The position numbers were made by a program, and so were the translations under genes. This document shows positions 7,935-15,747 of a stretch of DNA of 58,001 nt, piece after piece. The first letter of the stretch is position 1. Each line of letters opens with the position of its first letter. The DNA comes from Candidatus Izemoplasmatales bacterium (GTDB lineage: Bacteria > Bacillota_I > Bacilli_A > Izemoplasmatales > Hujiaoplasmataceae): NCBI GenBank assembly GCA_028691315.1, contig JAQUZN010000004.1, positions 1-58,001 on the forward strand. Reading direction: 5' to 3'. The notes beneath the pieces were generated by a model that saw only the letters and a program-made list of their open reading frames with translations, had not been told where the DNA came from and did no database searches.

Positions 7935-9439
7935 TGGAAAGAACAACAGATGTTTTAATTATTGGCTCAGGCTTAGCTGGATTATTTACTGCATTGAATA
8001 TAGATTCTAAATTCAATGTATTAATCATTGCCAAAGAAAGAATTCAAAATTCAAATTCTATGCTAGCTCAAGGTGGAATTGCTGCTGAGTTAAATAATGA
8101 CCCGATTTTACACGTTAGCCACTATGATGATACGTTAAAAGCTGGCTCATATTTAAACGATAAAATTGCAGTTAAATTTCTTGTTGATAATGCCCTTGTT
8201 GCTATTGAAAAATTGGTTGAATTAGGAGTTCTTTTTGATAAAGATGAAAAAGGAAATTACCTATTAACAAGAGAAGGTGGACACTCTCACAAAAGAATTC
8301 TTCATAGTGGAGGAGACGCTTCAGGATATAATACCACAAAAAGCTTGACTGATATTTTAAATGAAAGACCTAATATTCAAGTGATTGAAAACACAATTGC
8401 TTTGAACCTAATTCTCGGAAAAAATAAAGAGTGTATTGGGGCTTATGTATTAGAAGATGATTCGATATTTTATCCTATTTATGCAAAATCCACAGTGATC
8501 GCAACTGGTGGAATTGGTTCTGTTTATGGCTCAACTACCAATGATTTATCTGCTACAGGAGATGGCATTGGAATGGCAAAACGCATCAATGCAGAGATAA
8601 AAGATATGGAATTTGTACAGTTTCATCCAACCGCCTTATATAAAGAAGATACTAAAGAAAGACGTCGTTTTTTAATCACAGAAGCCCTTCGTGGTGAAGG
8701 TGCAACCTTGGTAAATATTGAAGAAGAACGGTTTATGCATAAGTATGAACCAGAACGTATGGAGTTAGCTCCAAGGGATGTAGTATCACAAGCTATTTAC
8801 AGGGAAATGTATGATACATGGACAGATCATGTCTATCTAGACACCAGACATATGGATACTAAATTCTTAGAAAAACGGTTTCCAACTGTATTTAAAAAGG
8901 TGTTTGAATCAGGGTACATTATGGGACTTGATTTAATTCCAGTAGCTCCTTGTGAACATTTTATGTGTGGAGGAATTAAAACAGATTTGTTAGGCGAAAC
9001 CTCAGTCCCAAATTTATATGCAGTTGGAGAAGCAGCATGTACAGGTGTGCATGGAGCGAACCGATTGGCTTCAAATTCCTTACTTGAATGTGTAGTATTT
9101 GGGTTATCTGCTTCAAAAAATATGAATGAAACTCTTAATAAAATTACGTTATCCAAAGTCGCTAAAATCGAGCCATGTGCTACCTATAATTATAATTACA
9201 AACCAATCCGCAAAAAAATTGGAGATTATATGGATGAGCATGTTGGTATCGTAAGAAACAAAGAAGGACTTGAGCTAACAGAAAGTGTTTTGCTTCAAAT
9301 ATACGACAATTTATCAAAAAGTCCGAATTTGACAAGACAATATTTTGAAACCTTGAATATTGTCACAACGGCATTATGTATTACTCAAGCAGCACTAAAA
9401 AGAGAGGTAAGCATCGGATGCCATTTACGAATCAAATAA
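7934..9439 (+). CDS. nadB: L-aspartate oxidase
   Basis: NadB oxidises L-aspartate to iminoaspartate, the substrate handed to NadA. The 501-residue flavoprotein has an N-terminal FAD-binding motif (IIGSGLAGLFTALN, about 9-22), SMLAQGGIAA (about 42-51), GGHSHKRILHSGGDASG (about 115-131), the substrate-site segment with EFVQFHPTAL near 230, a GEALRGEGA-like block (ITEALRGEGA), and GVHGANRLASNSLLECVVFG near 373. It starts at the nadA stop, so the two are translationally coupled, and the last 22 bases overlap the next gene. The C-terminus ends in SIGCHLR, the usual NadB tail. Confidence 0.95.
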   Translation: MERTTDVLIIGSGLAGLFTALNIDSKFNVLIIAKERIQNSNSMLAQGGIAAELNNDPILHVSHYDDTLKAGSYLNDKIAVKFLVDNALVAIEKLVELGVLFDKDEKGNYLLTREGGHSHKRILHSGGDASGYNTTKSLTDILNERPNIQVIENTIALNLILGKNKECIGAYVLEDDSIFYPIYAKSTVIATGGIGSVYGSTTNDLSATGDGIGMAKRINAEIKDMEFVQFHPTALYKEDTKERRRFLITEALRGEGATLVNIEEERFMHKYEPERMELAPRDVVSQAIYREMYDTWTDHVYLDTRHMDTKFLEKRFPTVFKKVFESGYIMGLDLIPVAPCEHFMCGGIKTDLLGETSVPNLYAVGEAACTGVHGANRLASNSLLECVVFGLSASKNMNETLNKITLSKVAKIEPCATYNYNYKPIRKKIGDYMDEHVGIVRNKEGLELTESVLLQIYDNLSKSPNLTRQYFETLNIVTTALCITQAALKREVSIGCHLRIK

Positions 9440-10221
9440 TGAACAATAATTATCATACCCATATGTATTTATGCAGACATGCTGATGGTGATGTCAAAGA
9501 TTATGTGGAAAAAGCGATTGAGCTTGGATTCAAATCAATCGGAATGAGTGATCATGCCCCATTCGCAGAATTGAAGGACAGAAGTGTTAGAATGCATTTA
9601 TCTGACCTAAAGATTTATATCATCAAGTGCGACAATGCAATTGAAAAGTACAAAAACAAAATCAAAGTCTATAAGGCATTAGAAATTGAATATTTTCCAC
9701 AGCACAAAAAAATATATCCTGAGTATCTAAAATACATGGATTATCTAGCTCTTGGTCAACATTACATTTTTGATGCAGAATCAAAGAATAATTTGAGAAG
9801 TGCATATGCTTTATCAACACTTGAACATTTAGAGTCGTATGTCGACACAGTTGTAGAAGCGATGTCCACTGGCTACTTCAAGTTTGTTTGTCATCCTGAC
9901 TTGATGCTTTATAATATCAAACATTTTAATTGTGATATTACTCGAATATCCAAAAAGTTAATTCAAGGAGCTATTGACTCCAACGTACCACTAGAGATAA
10001 ATTCAAATGGAATTCGAAAAGGATTGAAAGAAACAGAAGATGGGCTAAGATATATTTATCCCAGAAAAGAGTTTTGGCAATTAGTTAAAAAAATGGGAGC
10101 GAGAGTAATTATCTCGAGTGATGCCCATCAAGTTGATCAACTGTTTGACGAAGATGTTATTAAGGCGTACCAGTTTGCAAATGACCTTGATATAGTAGTA
10201 GAAGAAGAATTAATGTTTTAA
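9418..10221 (+). CDS. hisK: PHP-family histidinol phosphatase (HisK type)
   Basis: A 267-residue PHP-domain metal-dependent phosphoesterase. The metal motif HTHMYLCRHADG lies near residue 12, MSDHAPF near 46, and the downstream His/Asp ligands in GQHYIF, CHPDLM and SSDAHQ complete the family pattern of histidinol-phosphate phosphatase. The ATG at 9418 has GAGAGG at a normal distance, and the gene overlaps the end of nadB by 22 bases, so it belongs to the nad operon. No other histidine genes are nearby, and the third NAD gene (nadC) is absent where it might be expected. The true substrate in this setting could be another phosphomonoester. Confidence 0.8.
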   Translation: MPFTNQIMNNNYHTHMYLCRHADGDVKDYVEKAIELGFKSIGMSDHAPFAELKDRSVRMHLSDLKIYIIKCDNAIEKYKNKIKVYKALEIEYFPQHKKIYPEYLKYMDYLALGQHYIFDAESKNNLRSAYALSTLEHLESYVDTVVEAMSTGYFKFVCHPDLMLYNIKHFNCDITRISKKLIQGAIDSNVPLEINSNGIRKGLKETEDGLRYIYPRKEFWQLVKKMGARVIISSDAHQVDQLFDEDVIKAYQFANDLDIVVEEELMF

Positions 10222-10250
10222 GCACTGACAAAGTTCAGTGCTTTTTTCTT
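10219..10250 (+). terminator. Terminator of the nadA-nadB-hisK operon
   Basis: AGCACTGA (10221-10228) pairs with TCAGTGCT (10235-10242), followed by a T-run. Confidence 0.9.
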
Positions 10251-10704
10251 TATCCAAAATTCTTTGTTTACGCGTTTTGATCGTTTAGAAGGTATAAATA
10301 TCTATACTGCAGCCGTAAAATGATTAATTTCGGCATATTTTGGAAGAGGACAACGAAGCACTTATAAAACACTAAATATTCGAAAAGTATTGTATTCATT
10401 GGCTTTAAAAGAGTATGATTAGTATAAGAGAAGAAGGGCATATATAGGTATTTAATTTTCCATACAGCTTATACCATCTTGTTTTGTGGATAAATTTTGC
10501 GTTTATTGATTTCTCAATTAACTTCCTATAATATATATTATGTTAACAAACGATGGATATCTAAACTAGGCGGTCGCTTGATAAAGTGTGAATAGTGTTA
10601 AAAAATTGCTTTATGCTTATTCTGCAAAAATACGCAGTTATATTTATTGAATTCAAAAACACGTTTGAAATATGCTACACAATTGAATATAAAATACATC
10701 TAGA
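10251..10704. other. Gene-free chromosome-terminus region
   Basis: This is the only stretch over 300 bases without a gene. I find no open frame with a ribosome binding site on either strand and no tRNA or riboswitch pattern. It contains the dif-like site (10521-10548), one exact DnaA-box 9-mer (TTATCCACA on the minus strand, 10485-10493) and one GAAGAAG heptamer (10430-10436) reading toward dif, the same heptamer reported to orient Lactococcus FtsK. The last two could be chance. Short broken frames in the left half may be decayed coding sequence, but I cannot name a parent gene. Confidence 0.7.
10521..10548 (+). other. dif: dif site for XerC/XerD dimer resolution
   Basis: A 28-bp element with an ACTTCCTA left arm, an AT-only centre and a TTATGTTAAC right arm. 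From memory of the Bacillus subtilis dif sequence it differs at only about three of 28 positions. It sits in a non-coding region exactly where gene polarity converges, as a terminus dif should. XerC/XerD-type recombinases, activated by FtsK/SpoIIIE, would act here to resolve chromosome dimers. The recombinase genes are not in this window. Confidence 0.9.
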
Positions 10705-10735
10705 TTGCATCGTTTATTCTAATCTATGATATAAT
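10705..10735 (+). promoter_or_regulatory. Asparaginase promoter
   Basis: TTGCAT (10705-10710), 19-base spacer, TATAAT (10730-10735) with an extended TGA immediately before the -10, about 20 bases before the ribosome binding site. Confidence 0.65.
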
Positions 10736-10763
10736 TATCTTGAAATATGAAAGGATGACCAAA

Positions 10764-11747
10764 ATGGGCAAAATTTGTTTGATTTTTACAGGTGGTACAA
10801 TCTCGATGAAAATTGATGATGTCAATCATTCTGTGATTCCTGCCTTCTCAGCAGACGAAATTATGGCAAGTTTATTACACTCAGACATTTATAATGACTT
10901 GGAAACCATTGAGTTTTCCAAAATTCCATCTCCTTCGTTTACTCCTTCACTCATGCTTGAAATCTCTAAACTAGTTCAGTCTTGTATCAACCGTGACGAC
11001 GTAGATGGTGTTGTCATTGTTCAAGGCACAGATACTTTAGAAGAAACTGCATTTTTTTTAGACATTATTTTAGACTCTAAAAAACCTGTTATTGTAACTG
11101 GTTCAATGAAGTCAAGTTCAGAACTTGGATTTGATGGTATCAATAATTTGGTTTCGTCGATCCTTGTTGCTAAATCAAAACAGGCAAAAGACAAAGGCAT
11201 ACTTGTTGTGATGAATGATCAAATTAATGCAGCTAGTGAAGTTACTAAATCTAATACACTTACCCTAGACACTTTTAAATCACTTGACTATGGTCCATTG
11301 GGTATAGTTGATAATAGACAAGTTATTTTTCACCGAAGTGTTTCTTATCCGAGAAATCATGTTGACACCTCATCTATCGTTGAAAACGTTGAGTTACTAA
11401 AATCATATGCCGGGATGGATTCATCATTACTTTTATATTTAGCTTCTTTGCCTTCAACTAAAGGAATTGTTGTTGAAGCACTTGGTAGAGGTAATCTTCC
11501 ACCAGATTCTTTAGAAGGGATTAAGATTTGTATCGATAAGCATATACCAGTCGTCATTTGTTCTAGATGCCCTTCAGGAAGAGTTTTAGATACTTATGGG
11601 TATGTTGGCGGTGGAAAAGACTTAACAAAGATGGGATGTATTTTAGCACCTTACTTAAATGGTCAGAAAGCAAGAATACTTTTACTTTTAGGTTTATCAA
11701 AAATGAACAATATTTTAGAACTGAAACGATTATTCGATATTCAATAA
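10764..11747 (+). CDS. ansA: Type I (cytosolic) L-asparaginase
   Basis: A 327-residue asparaginase that hydrolyses L-asparagine to aspartate and ammonia. The first catalytic threonine is in FTGGTIS (about 8-14), the second in VVIVQGTDTLEETA (about 80-93), and the family block VTGSMKSSSELG follows near 111. There is no signal peptide, so it is the cytoplasmic type. AAAGGATG at 10750-10757 fixes the ATG at 10764; an in-frame upstream ATG at 10740 lacks a ribosome binding site. It could feed aspartate into the adjacent nadB-nadA pathway, although it is a separate transcription unit across the dif region. Confidence 0.92.
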   Translation: MGKICLIFTGGTISMKIDDVNHSVIPAFSADEIMASLLHSDIYNDLETIEFSKIPSPSFTPSLMLEISKLVQSCINRDDVDGVVIVQGTDTLEETAFFLDIILDSKKPVIVTGSMKSSSELGFDGINNLVSSILVAKSKQAKDKGILVVMNDQINAASEVTKSNTLTLDTFKSLDYGPLGIVDNRQVIFHRSVSYPRNHVDTSSIVENVELLKSYAGMDSSLLLYLASLPSTKGIVVEALGRGNLPPDSLEGIKICIDKHIPVVICSRCPSGRVLDTYGYVGGGKDLTKMGCILAPYLNGQKARILLLLGLSKMNNILELKRLFDIQ

Positions 11748-11777
11748 AAAAACGCCATTCAAAATGGCGTTTTTTTT
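11746..11777. terminator. Bidirectional terminator at the strand switch
   Basis: AAAAACGCCATT pairs with AATGGCGTTTTT around a three-base loop (11748-11774), with A- and T-runs serving ansA and the convergent DUF3021 gene. Confidence 0.9.
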
Positions 11778-11792
11778 ATATACTAAATACGA

Positions 11793-12206
11793 TTATTTAT
11801 CTTCTTTTTCTTTAGGTAATAATAAGTTTAACTCATTTGCTTCCGATTTAGCTTTTCTAGATACTACCATAATTGCAATGCCATAGATAATTGCAACAAC
11901 TATGATGAAGAGATAAGATACAAATGAATATCTGAAGATTGAATATCCAAATAAGTAGCGTAGTACAAATAGTGAAGGAGTTGCAACGATAAACCCGATG
12001 ATGGCATTTAACCAAGATAACCCTTTTTCAAGTTTAAAAATTGTGACTGCAAGTGATATAAATAGTGAGATTAAAAACGCTCCAATGCTTACTTTAATAA
12101 AGGGATATGTAATGTTCAAATGTCGATATATTCCTATCGTTAGAAATAACATAAAGACGTTTATAAAGATAAATGAGTTCGTAAATCTTCTTCCAAACTT
12201 CTTCAT
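11793..12206 (-). CDS. DUF3021 family membrane protein
   Basis: A 137-residue protein with four predicted membrane helices and a charged cytoplasmic tail ending in KEKEDK. DUF3021 proteins are habitually encoded right after a stand-alone LytTR regulator and are thought to control it by holding it at the membrane. Here the start codon overlaps the LytTR stop (ATGA) with an AGGAGG site, the classic arrangement. It would act in the cytoplasmic membrane as the sensor or anti-activator of its partner. Confidence 0.82.
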   Translation of the reverse strand: MKKFGRRFTNSFIFINVFMLFLTIGIYRHLNITYPFIKVSIGAFLISLFISLAVTIFKLEKGLSWLNAIIGFIVATPSLFVLRYLFGYSIFRYSFVSYLFIIVVAIIYGIAIMVVSRKAKSEANELNLLLPKEKEDK

Positions 12207-12649
12207 AATGAGGTTCCTCCTAACATTCGTTTAATTGTATTTACGTAAGTTCTTGTGATGATAATTGCTTCATTATTTTTTAGTGTAGCTTCCATCCTAC
12301 CATTAAGACTTGACTTAAAAAATCCGATTTTTGAGATGTTTAATACAGTGTTTTTATTGACTCTTAAGAAGATTGAAGGGTCTAGTAATGACTCCAATTC
12401 ATATAACTTATATGATGTTTCATAGAGTTCTTTTTGAGTATATGCAAACACTTTATTATCAACACTCTCAAAATAATACACATCAGAAGGACTCAAAATA
12501 AATGTTCTATCATTGTTTTTTGCAAGAATATGGTTATCAATTTGGCGTAATGTTTTTTCGATTTTACGAACACTTTCATCTTGAGAACTGCACCTTATTA
12601 TGACTTCGATTTCTTCAATATTTTTAATCTCTTCAATCACTATTTTCAT
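12203..12649 (-). CDS. LytTR-domain DNA-binding regulator without a receiver domain
   Basis: A 148-residue regulator. Residues 1-45 form a small N-terminal domain. The LytTR domain follows, with SPSDVYYFESVDNKVFAYT (about 53-71) and the FLRVNKNTVLNISKI block (about 94-108) typical of AlgR/AgrA-type DNA-binding domains. No phosphoacceptor domain is present, as in LytTR regulatory systems that pair the activator with a membrane inhibitor. It lies between an upstream lipoprotein (3-base gap; the GGAGTAG ribosome site is the lipoprotein's own stop region) and the downstream DUF3021 partner. A likely autoregulatory site precedes the operon. Confidence 0.9.
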   Translation of the reverse strand: MKIVIEEIKNIEEIEVIIRCSSQDESVRKIEKTLRQIDNHILAKNNDRTFILSPSDVYYFESVDNKVFAYTQKELYETSYKLYELESLLDPSIFLRVNKNTVLNISKIGFFKSSLNGRMEATLKNNEAIIITRTYVNTIKRMLGGTSL

Positions 12650-12652
12650 AAA

Positions 12653-13309
12653 CTACTCCATGTATTGTTGTAATAAGATATTAGCTTCAGTAAGGATAGT
12701 AAACACTCTTTGTATTGAATCTAAACGAAGTTGTAATACTTCTGCAACCTCTATATAAGTAGCTAATATGTGATCAATATTTTCAATTGTATACGTTCCA
12801 CGTAAATCACGCATTTGAGCAAATGCTTTTCCTATTGTACCTTGTAAAATTAGTTTATTTTCTTTGAGTTCAGTTGTCCATGCTTGAATAGTAATTTTAT
12901 CTTCCTCGTTAATTGTTACTTTGTTTTCACGTAGAGTAGCGATTGTCCTCTTAATCGTTTCAAAAGCAATTGCGTTGTTATTTCTAGTAGCGACAATTAA
13001 AACGTGAGTACTGACAATTTGTGCATGAAGACTTTTGATTTCTTGTACTTTTTCATATGGAGTTAATTCAATTGAAAATGCTAAATTTTCTACTCTAGTC
13101 TCCAGTAAATAAGCACCAAGATCAGTAATTATCGCTTCTGATAAATCTGTTTCATCAATAGGGTCTAAACTGCTTGATACATCTATGTTCGCGGATATGG
13201 TCTTTTGAAACAAGGCTAGTCCATCTGTTTCAGTGCTACATCCAATAAACAAGATTGATAATAATAAAACAAATGATAATAAAATGCTTGTTTTTAAAAT
13301 TTTAGTCAT
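12653..13309 (-). CDS. Small lipoprotein of the LytTR operon
   Basis: A 218-residue protein with a signal peptide and lipobox (SILFIGC, Cys about 24), so it should be lipidated and held on the outer face of the membrane. The rest is mostly alpha-helical, with no catalytic motif I recognise. It is the first gene of the lipoprotein-LytTR-DUF3021 operon, has a good AGGAG site and its own promoter, and is the probable output or extracellular sensor arm of that switch. Function unknown. Confidence 0.82.
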   Translation of the reverse strand: MTKILKTSILLSFVLLLSILFIGCSTETDGLALFQKTISANIDVSSSLDPIDETDLSEAIITDLGAYLLETRVENLAFSIELTPYEKVQEIKSLHAQIVSTHVLIVATRNNNAIAFETIKRTIATLRENKVTINEEDKITIQAWTTELKENKLILQGTIGKAFAQMRDLRGTYTIENIDHILATYIEVAEVLQLRLDSIQRVFTILTEANILLQQYME

Positions 13310-13367
13310 ATAATTTTTCTCCTTTATGAAACGTTTTGTAAAAAAACCGGCTTGTTTTTACATACTT

Positions 13368-13396
13368 ATCATATATTGAATAAGACTATTAATCAA
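13368..13396 (-). promoter_or_regulatory. Promoter of the lipoprotein-LytTR-DUF3021 operon
   Basis: On the minus strand: TTGATT (13396-13391), 17 bases, TATGAT (13373-13368), about 50 bases before the ribosome binding site. Confidence 0.7.
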
Positions 13397-13402
13397 ATTT
13401 TT

Positions 13403-13439
13403 TGGCACTATGTTGCAGATAACAGCTAGTAAGTGGCAC
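13403..13439 (-). promoter_or_regulatory. Direct repeats, candidate LytTR binding sites
   Basis: Two GTGCCA hexamers on the minus strand (13439-13434 and 13408-13403) lie 31 bp apart, about three helical turns. The proximal copy ends seven bases before the -35. LytTR activators bind paired direct repeats just upstream of the promoter, so these are good candidates for autoregulation by the gene in this operon. Confidence 0.45.
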
Positions 13440-13454
13440 ATATAATGCTTATAA

Positions 13455-13488
13455 AGTAAAAAGAAGAAAGACTATATCCTTCTTCTTA
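13455..13488 (-). terminator. ruvA terminator
   Basis: On the minus strand AAGAAGAAGG pairs with a TTCTTCTT segment across a short loop and is followed by TTTTTACTTT. Confidence 0.7.
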
Positions 13489-14040
13489 TTTTAACATAAA
13501 CTTAAGAGCATCTTTAATTAATTCGTTTGTGGATTTAGAAGAATCTAGTTTGCCAATGACTTTTTTAATCTCTTTCGAGTTGTACCCAAGTGCTTGTAAA
13601 GCCTGCTCAACTTCTTGTAATGAATCTGTCATGTCTTTTAAATCATCGAATTCAATCTTCCCCTTTAAGTCAAGGACAATCTGTTGACTGGCTTTAGGAC
13701 CAATGCCAGGAAACTTTTGAAGGTATTTTGCATTTCCAGTTTCAATAGCATTTGTTATTGATTGAACTGTTCCTGCAGCTAAGATAGCATTAGCAGATTT
13801 TGGCCCAATGCCATTTACGCTAATTAATTTCAAAAACAATTCTTTCTCTTCTGGTGTTTTGAAACCGTATAGACTTATTTCATCTGCAGACACTTTTTGG
13901 AAACAATACATGGTGATTTGTTGATTAATGCTAAAACCATATGGATTTGGAGTAATAATATGATATCCAATAAGATTCACTTCCAACGTGACATAATTTG
14001 CTTTTATTTCGGTAATTGCACCTTTTAAGTAACTATACAT
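13486..14040 (-). CDS. ruvA: Holliday junction branch-migration subunit RuvA
   Basis: A 184-residue RuvA that forms the tetramer recognising Holliday junctions and recruiting RuvB. It has the N-terminal OB fold (MYSYLKGAITEIKANYVTLEV), helix-hairpin-helix motifs in LISVNGIGPKSANAIL (about 75-90) and LQKFPGIGPKASQQIVLDLKG (about 107 on), and the C-terminal RuvB-binding domain (EQALQALGYNSKEI). The ATG at 14040 is used because AGAGGTG is correctly spaced; a GTG further upstream is part of that ribosome site. ruvB is not beside it, which is unusual. Confidence 0.94.
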   Translation of the reverse strand: MYSYLKGAITEIKANYVTLEVNLIGYHIITPNPYGFSINQQITMYCFQKVSADEISLYGFKTPEEKELFLKLISVNGIGPKSANAILAAGTVQSITNAIETGNAKYLQKFPGIGPKASQQIVLDLKGKIEFDDLKDMTDSLQEVEQALQALGYNSKEIKKVIGKLDSSKSTNELIKDALKFMLK

Positions 14041-14058
14041 CAAAATCACCTCTTCAAT

Positions 14059-14087
14059 ATTATATCATTTTGATTGTTGCTTTCCAA
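14059..14087 (-). promoter_or_regulatory. ruvA promoter
   Basis: Minus strand TTGGAA (14087-14082), 17 bases, TATAAT (14064-14059) preceded by an extended TGA. Confidence 0.7.
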
Positions 14088-14124
14088 TACATTATATAAC
14101 TCTTTTGAAATGTTTATTGGATAA

Positions 14125-15621
14125 TTAATTTAAGGTGATTTGTTCGTGAATTCTTTCGTAACTCGTTATTTCAAGAATAAAGTTGACTAAATCATTTGCT
14201 GCAACTAAATGTGTTTGAATGCTAGGGTGATAGTCAGAGCCAAATGAAAAGTCAAGTACAGATCCTGTCGTCATTTTAAAACCATAAACTGAACTAAAAG
14301 CTGTGTTTGCCTCAGAAACAACTTCTAAAGTTGCATTTTCAATGGCTGTATTATCCGATAATATGCCATAAGCACAAATAATAATTGCATCAGGGAAATA
14401 GGTATGTAATTTCGTTAAGAAATCAACATAATTGATAACGAATTGCTCTACAAAAGCGGTTTGATTAACACTTGACATAGAGTCATATCCAGATGAATTA
14501 AAGTCATTAGATCCAAGATTCACAACAATGATATTAGGAACAAATGATGATTGATTCCATTTAGGAAGTGCTGTTAAAACTTCTGCGTTGTTGTCAATTC
14601 CAACATAATCAAACGCATTCGGGATATTTTTTACTGCATCGATTACTCCGCCTGTATTATATCCTCTAGAAATTCCCCATCCACTTGCTCCAAGAATTGA
14701 TATTTCTGAATCAAGCATATAAGAAGTTAAGTATGGATAAGCAAACATTCCATTGGAATTTTCAGTCGATTTTGACTCAGAAGGTTTCGCTGCTAAGTTT
14801 CCATAGCCCATCATTGTGGATGCACCGATGAATTGAATTTTCAAAGTTTTTTCAGTAGGAAGAGCTGCAAATGATCCATCTGTTGATATTGATTTTAAAG
14901 AAAATACAGAATCAGTTGCTTCACTTCGTTTTACAATTCGTATATGATGATATCCTTCGCCAAGACCAGAAACTAGCGTATAAGAAACTTCAGACGCATA
15001 TAAAATAAATGTATTTCCTTTTGTTGGATCAGTTTCACCATCTAGGAAAACGATGAAATAAGGTTGTTTTGATATTGATGAAGTGTTAGTTGCAAGGAAA
15101 GTAGCTTCTAAACTAGTACCATAAAAGCCTACTTCAAACCCACTAGCTGTGCTATATATTGTTGTAGCTGAGATTGACTCATCATAATAAGTTCTACCTA
15201 AGAAACGGACATATTCTTGATTTTTCAATGTAATACCCTCGATTTCACTTGTTTTTTTAGAGTTTAAGATTGTAAATGATACTGAATTTGAGTATTCTGA
15301 ATCAACACCAGATATAGACAATGATTTCATCCTTAATGTATAATTTCCATTAAGCAACAAGAATGCTAAATCGGTAGAATTAGAAACTTTATAACTCACT
15401 TGAGAATTGTTAGATTGATCAGTTACTTCAATTTCATAACTATCTGCCAATGTTACTTCACTATATGTTAAAATACTTTCAGTGACATTCACATTAGTAG
15501 GAGGACTGATTATTGTAGAATCAGTTAATAGGGTTGTTGTAGCATTATCAACACTTCCAAAACATGAATAACTAACAAATAATAAAAGAATAATCACAAG
15601 TAAAGCAAACAATTTTTTCAT
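14125..15621 (-). CDS. Secreted SGNH-hydrolase lipoprotein (CE2-like carbohydrate esterase)
   Basis: A 498-residue exported lipoprotein: signal peptide, lipobox Cys about 20, Thr/Ser-rich linker, a fibronectin III-like domain (about 38-118), a jelly-roll-like domain (about 125-250) and a C-terminal SGNH hydrolase. Block I reads QFIGASTMMGYGN (263-275, nucleophile Ser268), block III is VNLGSNDF (368-374) and the catalytic His is in SDYHPS (462-467). Jelly roll followed by SGNH is the layout of CE2 deacetylases, so removal of acetyl groups from plant or microbial polysaccharide is likely. Block I has Ala where most relatives have Asp, which fits a Ser-His dyad. A cre-like operator overlaps its promoter. 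Confidence 0.85.
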   Translation of the reverse strand: MKKLFALLVIILLLFVSYSCFGSVDNATTTLLTDSTIISPPTNVNVTESILTYSEVTLADSYEIEVTDQSNNSQVSYKVSNSTDLAFLLLNGNYTLRMKSLSISGVDSEYSNSVSFTILNSKKTSEIEGITLKNQEYVRFLGRTYYDESISATTIYSTASGFEVGFYGTSLEATFLATNTSSISKQPYFIVFLDGETDPTKGNTFILYASEVSYTLVSGLGEGYHHIRIVKRSEATDSVFSLKSISTDGSFAALPTEKTLKIQFIGASTMMGYGNLAAKPSESKSTENSNGMFAYPYLTSYMLDSEISILGASGWGISRGYNTGGVIDAVKNIPNAFDYVGIDNNAEVLTALPKWNQSSFVPNIIVVNLGSNDFNSSGYDSMSSVNQTAFVEQFVINYVDFLTKLHTYFPDAIIICAYGILSDNTAIENATLEVVSEANTAFSSVYGFKMTTGSVLDFSFGSDYHPSIQTHLVAANDLVNFILEITSYERIHEQITLN

Positions 15622-15659
15622 AATGTTCTCCTAAAAATCTTATTTTATGTTTCTGTTTT

Positions 15660-15688
15660 ATTATATAATGAATTATGATTCAAGTCAA
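15660..15688 (-). promoter_or_regulatory. Promoter of the SGNH lipoprotein
   Basis: Minus strand TTGACT (15688-15683), 17 bases, TATAAT (15665-15660). Confidence 0.8.
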
Positions 15689-15702
15689 GTAAACGGTTAC
15701 AT
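15687..15702 (-). promoter_or_regulatory. cre-like catabolite-repression operator
   Basis: Minus strand ATGTAACCGTTTACTT matches the cre consensus WTGNAANCGNWWNCAW at 15 of 16 positions, including the central CG. It overlaps the upstream edge of the -35 hexamer, so CcpA or another LacI-family repressor bound there would block the esterase gene. The regulator gene is outside the window. Confidence 0.65.
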
Positions 15703-15712
15703 AAAATGTTAA

Positions 15713-15747
15713 AAAAAAAGAGTAAAAAATACTCTTTTTATTTTTTA
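15713..15747 (-). terminator. obg terminator
   Basis: AAAAAGAGTA (15715-15724) pairs with TACTCTTTTT (15730-15739), with an A-run on the left that becomes the T-run on the minus strand. Confidence 0.85.

Noticed and set aside
9418-10221. Third nad-operon gene as nadC
   Set aside because: The sequence has PHP-domain metal motifs and no quinolinate phosphoribosyltransferase features.
10300-10450. Remnant of a transposase or other gene in the gene-free region
   Set aside because: Only short broken frames on both strands; no recognisable motif, terminal inverted repeat or target duplication.
10506-10532. TTGATT and TATAAT resembling a promoter
   Set aside because: The spacer is only 15 bases, and the TATAAT is part of the dif core; no gene follows at a fitting distance.
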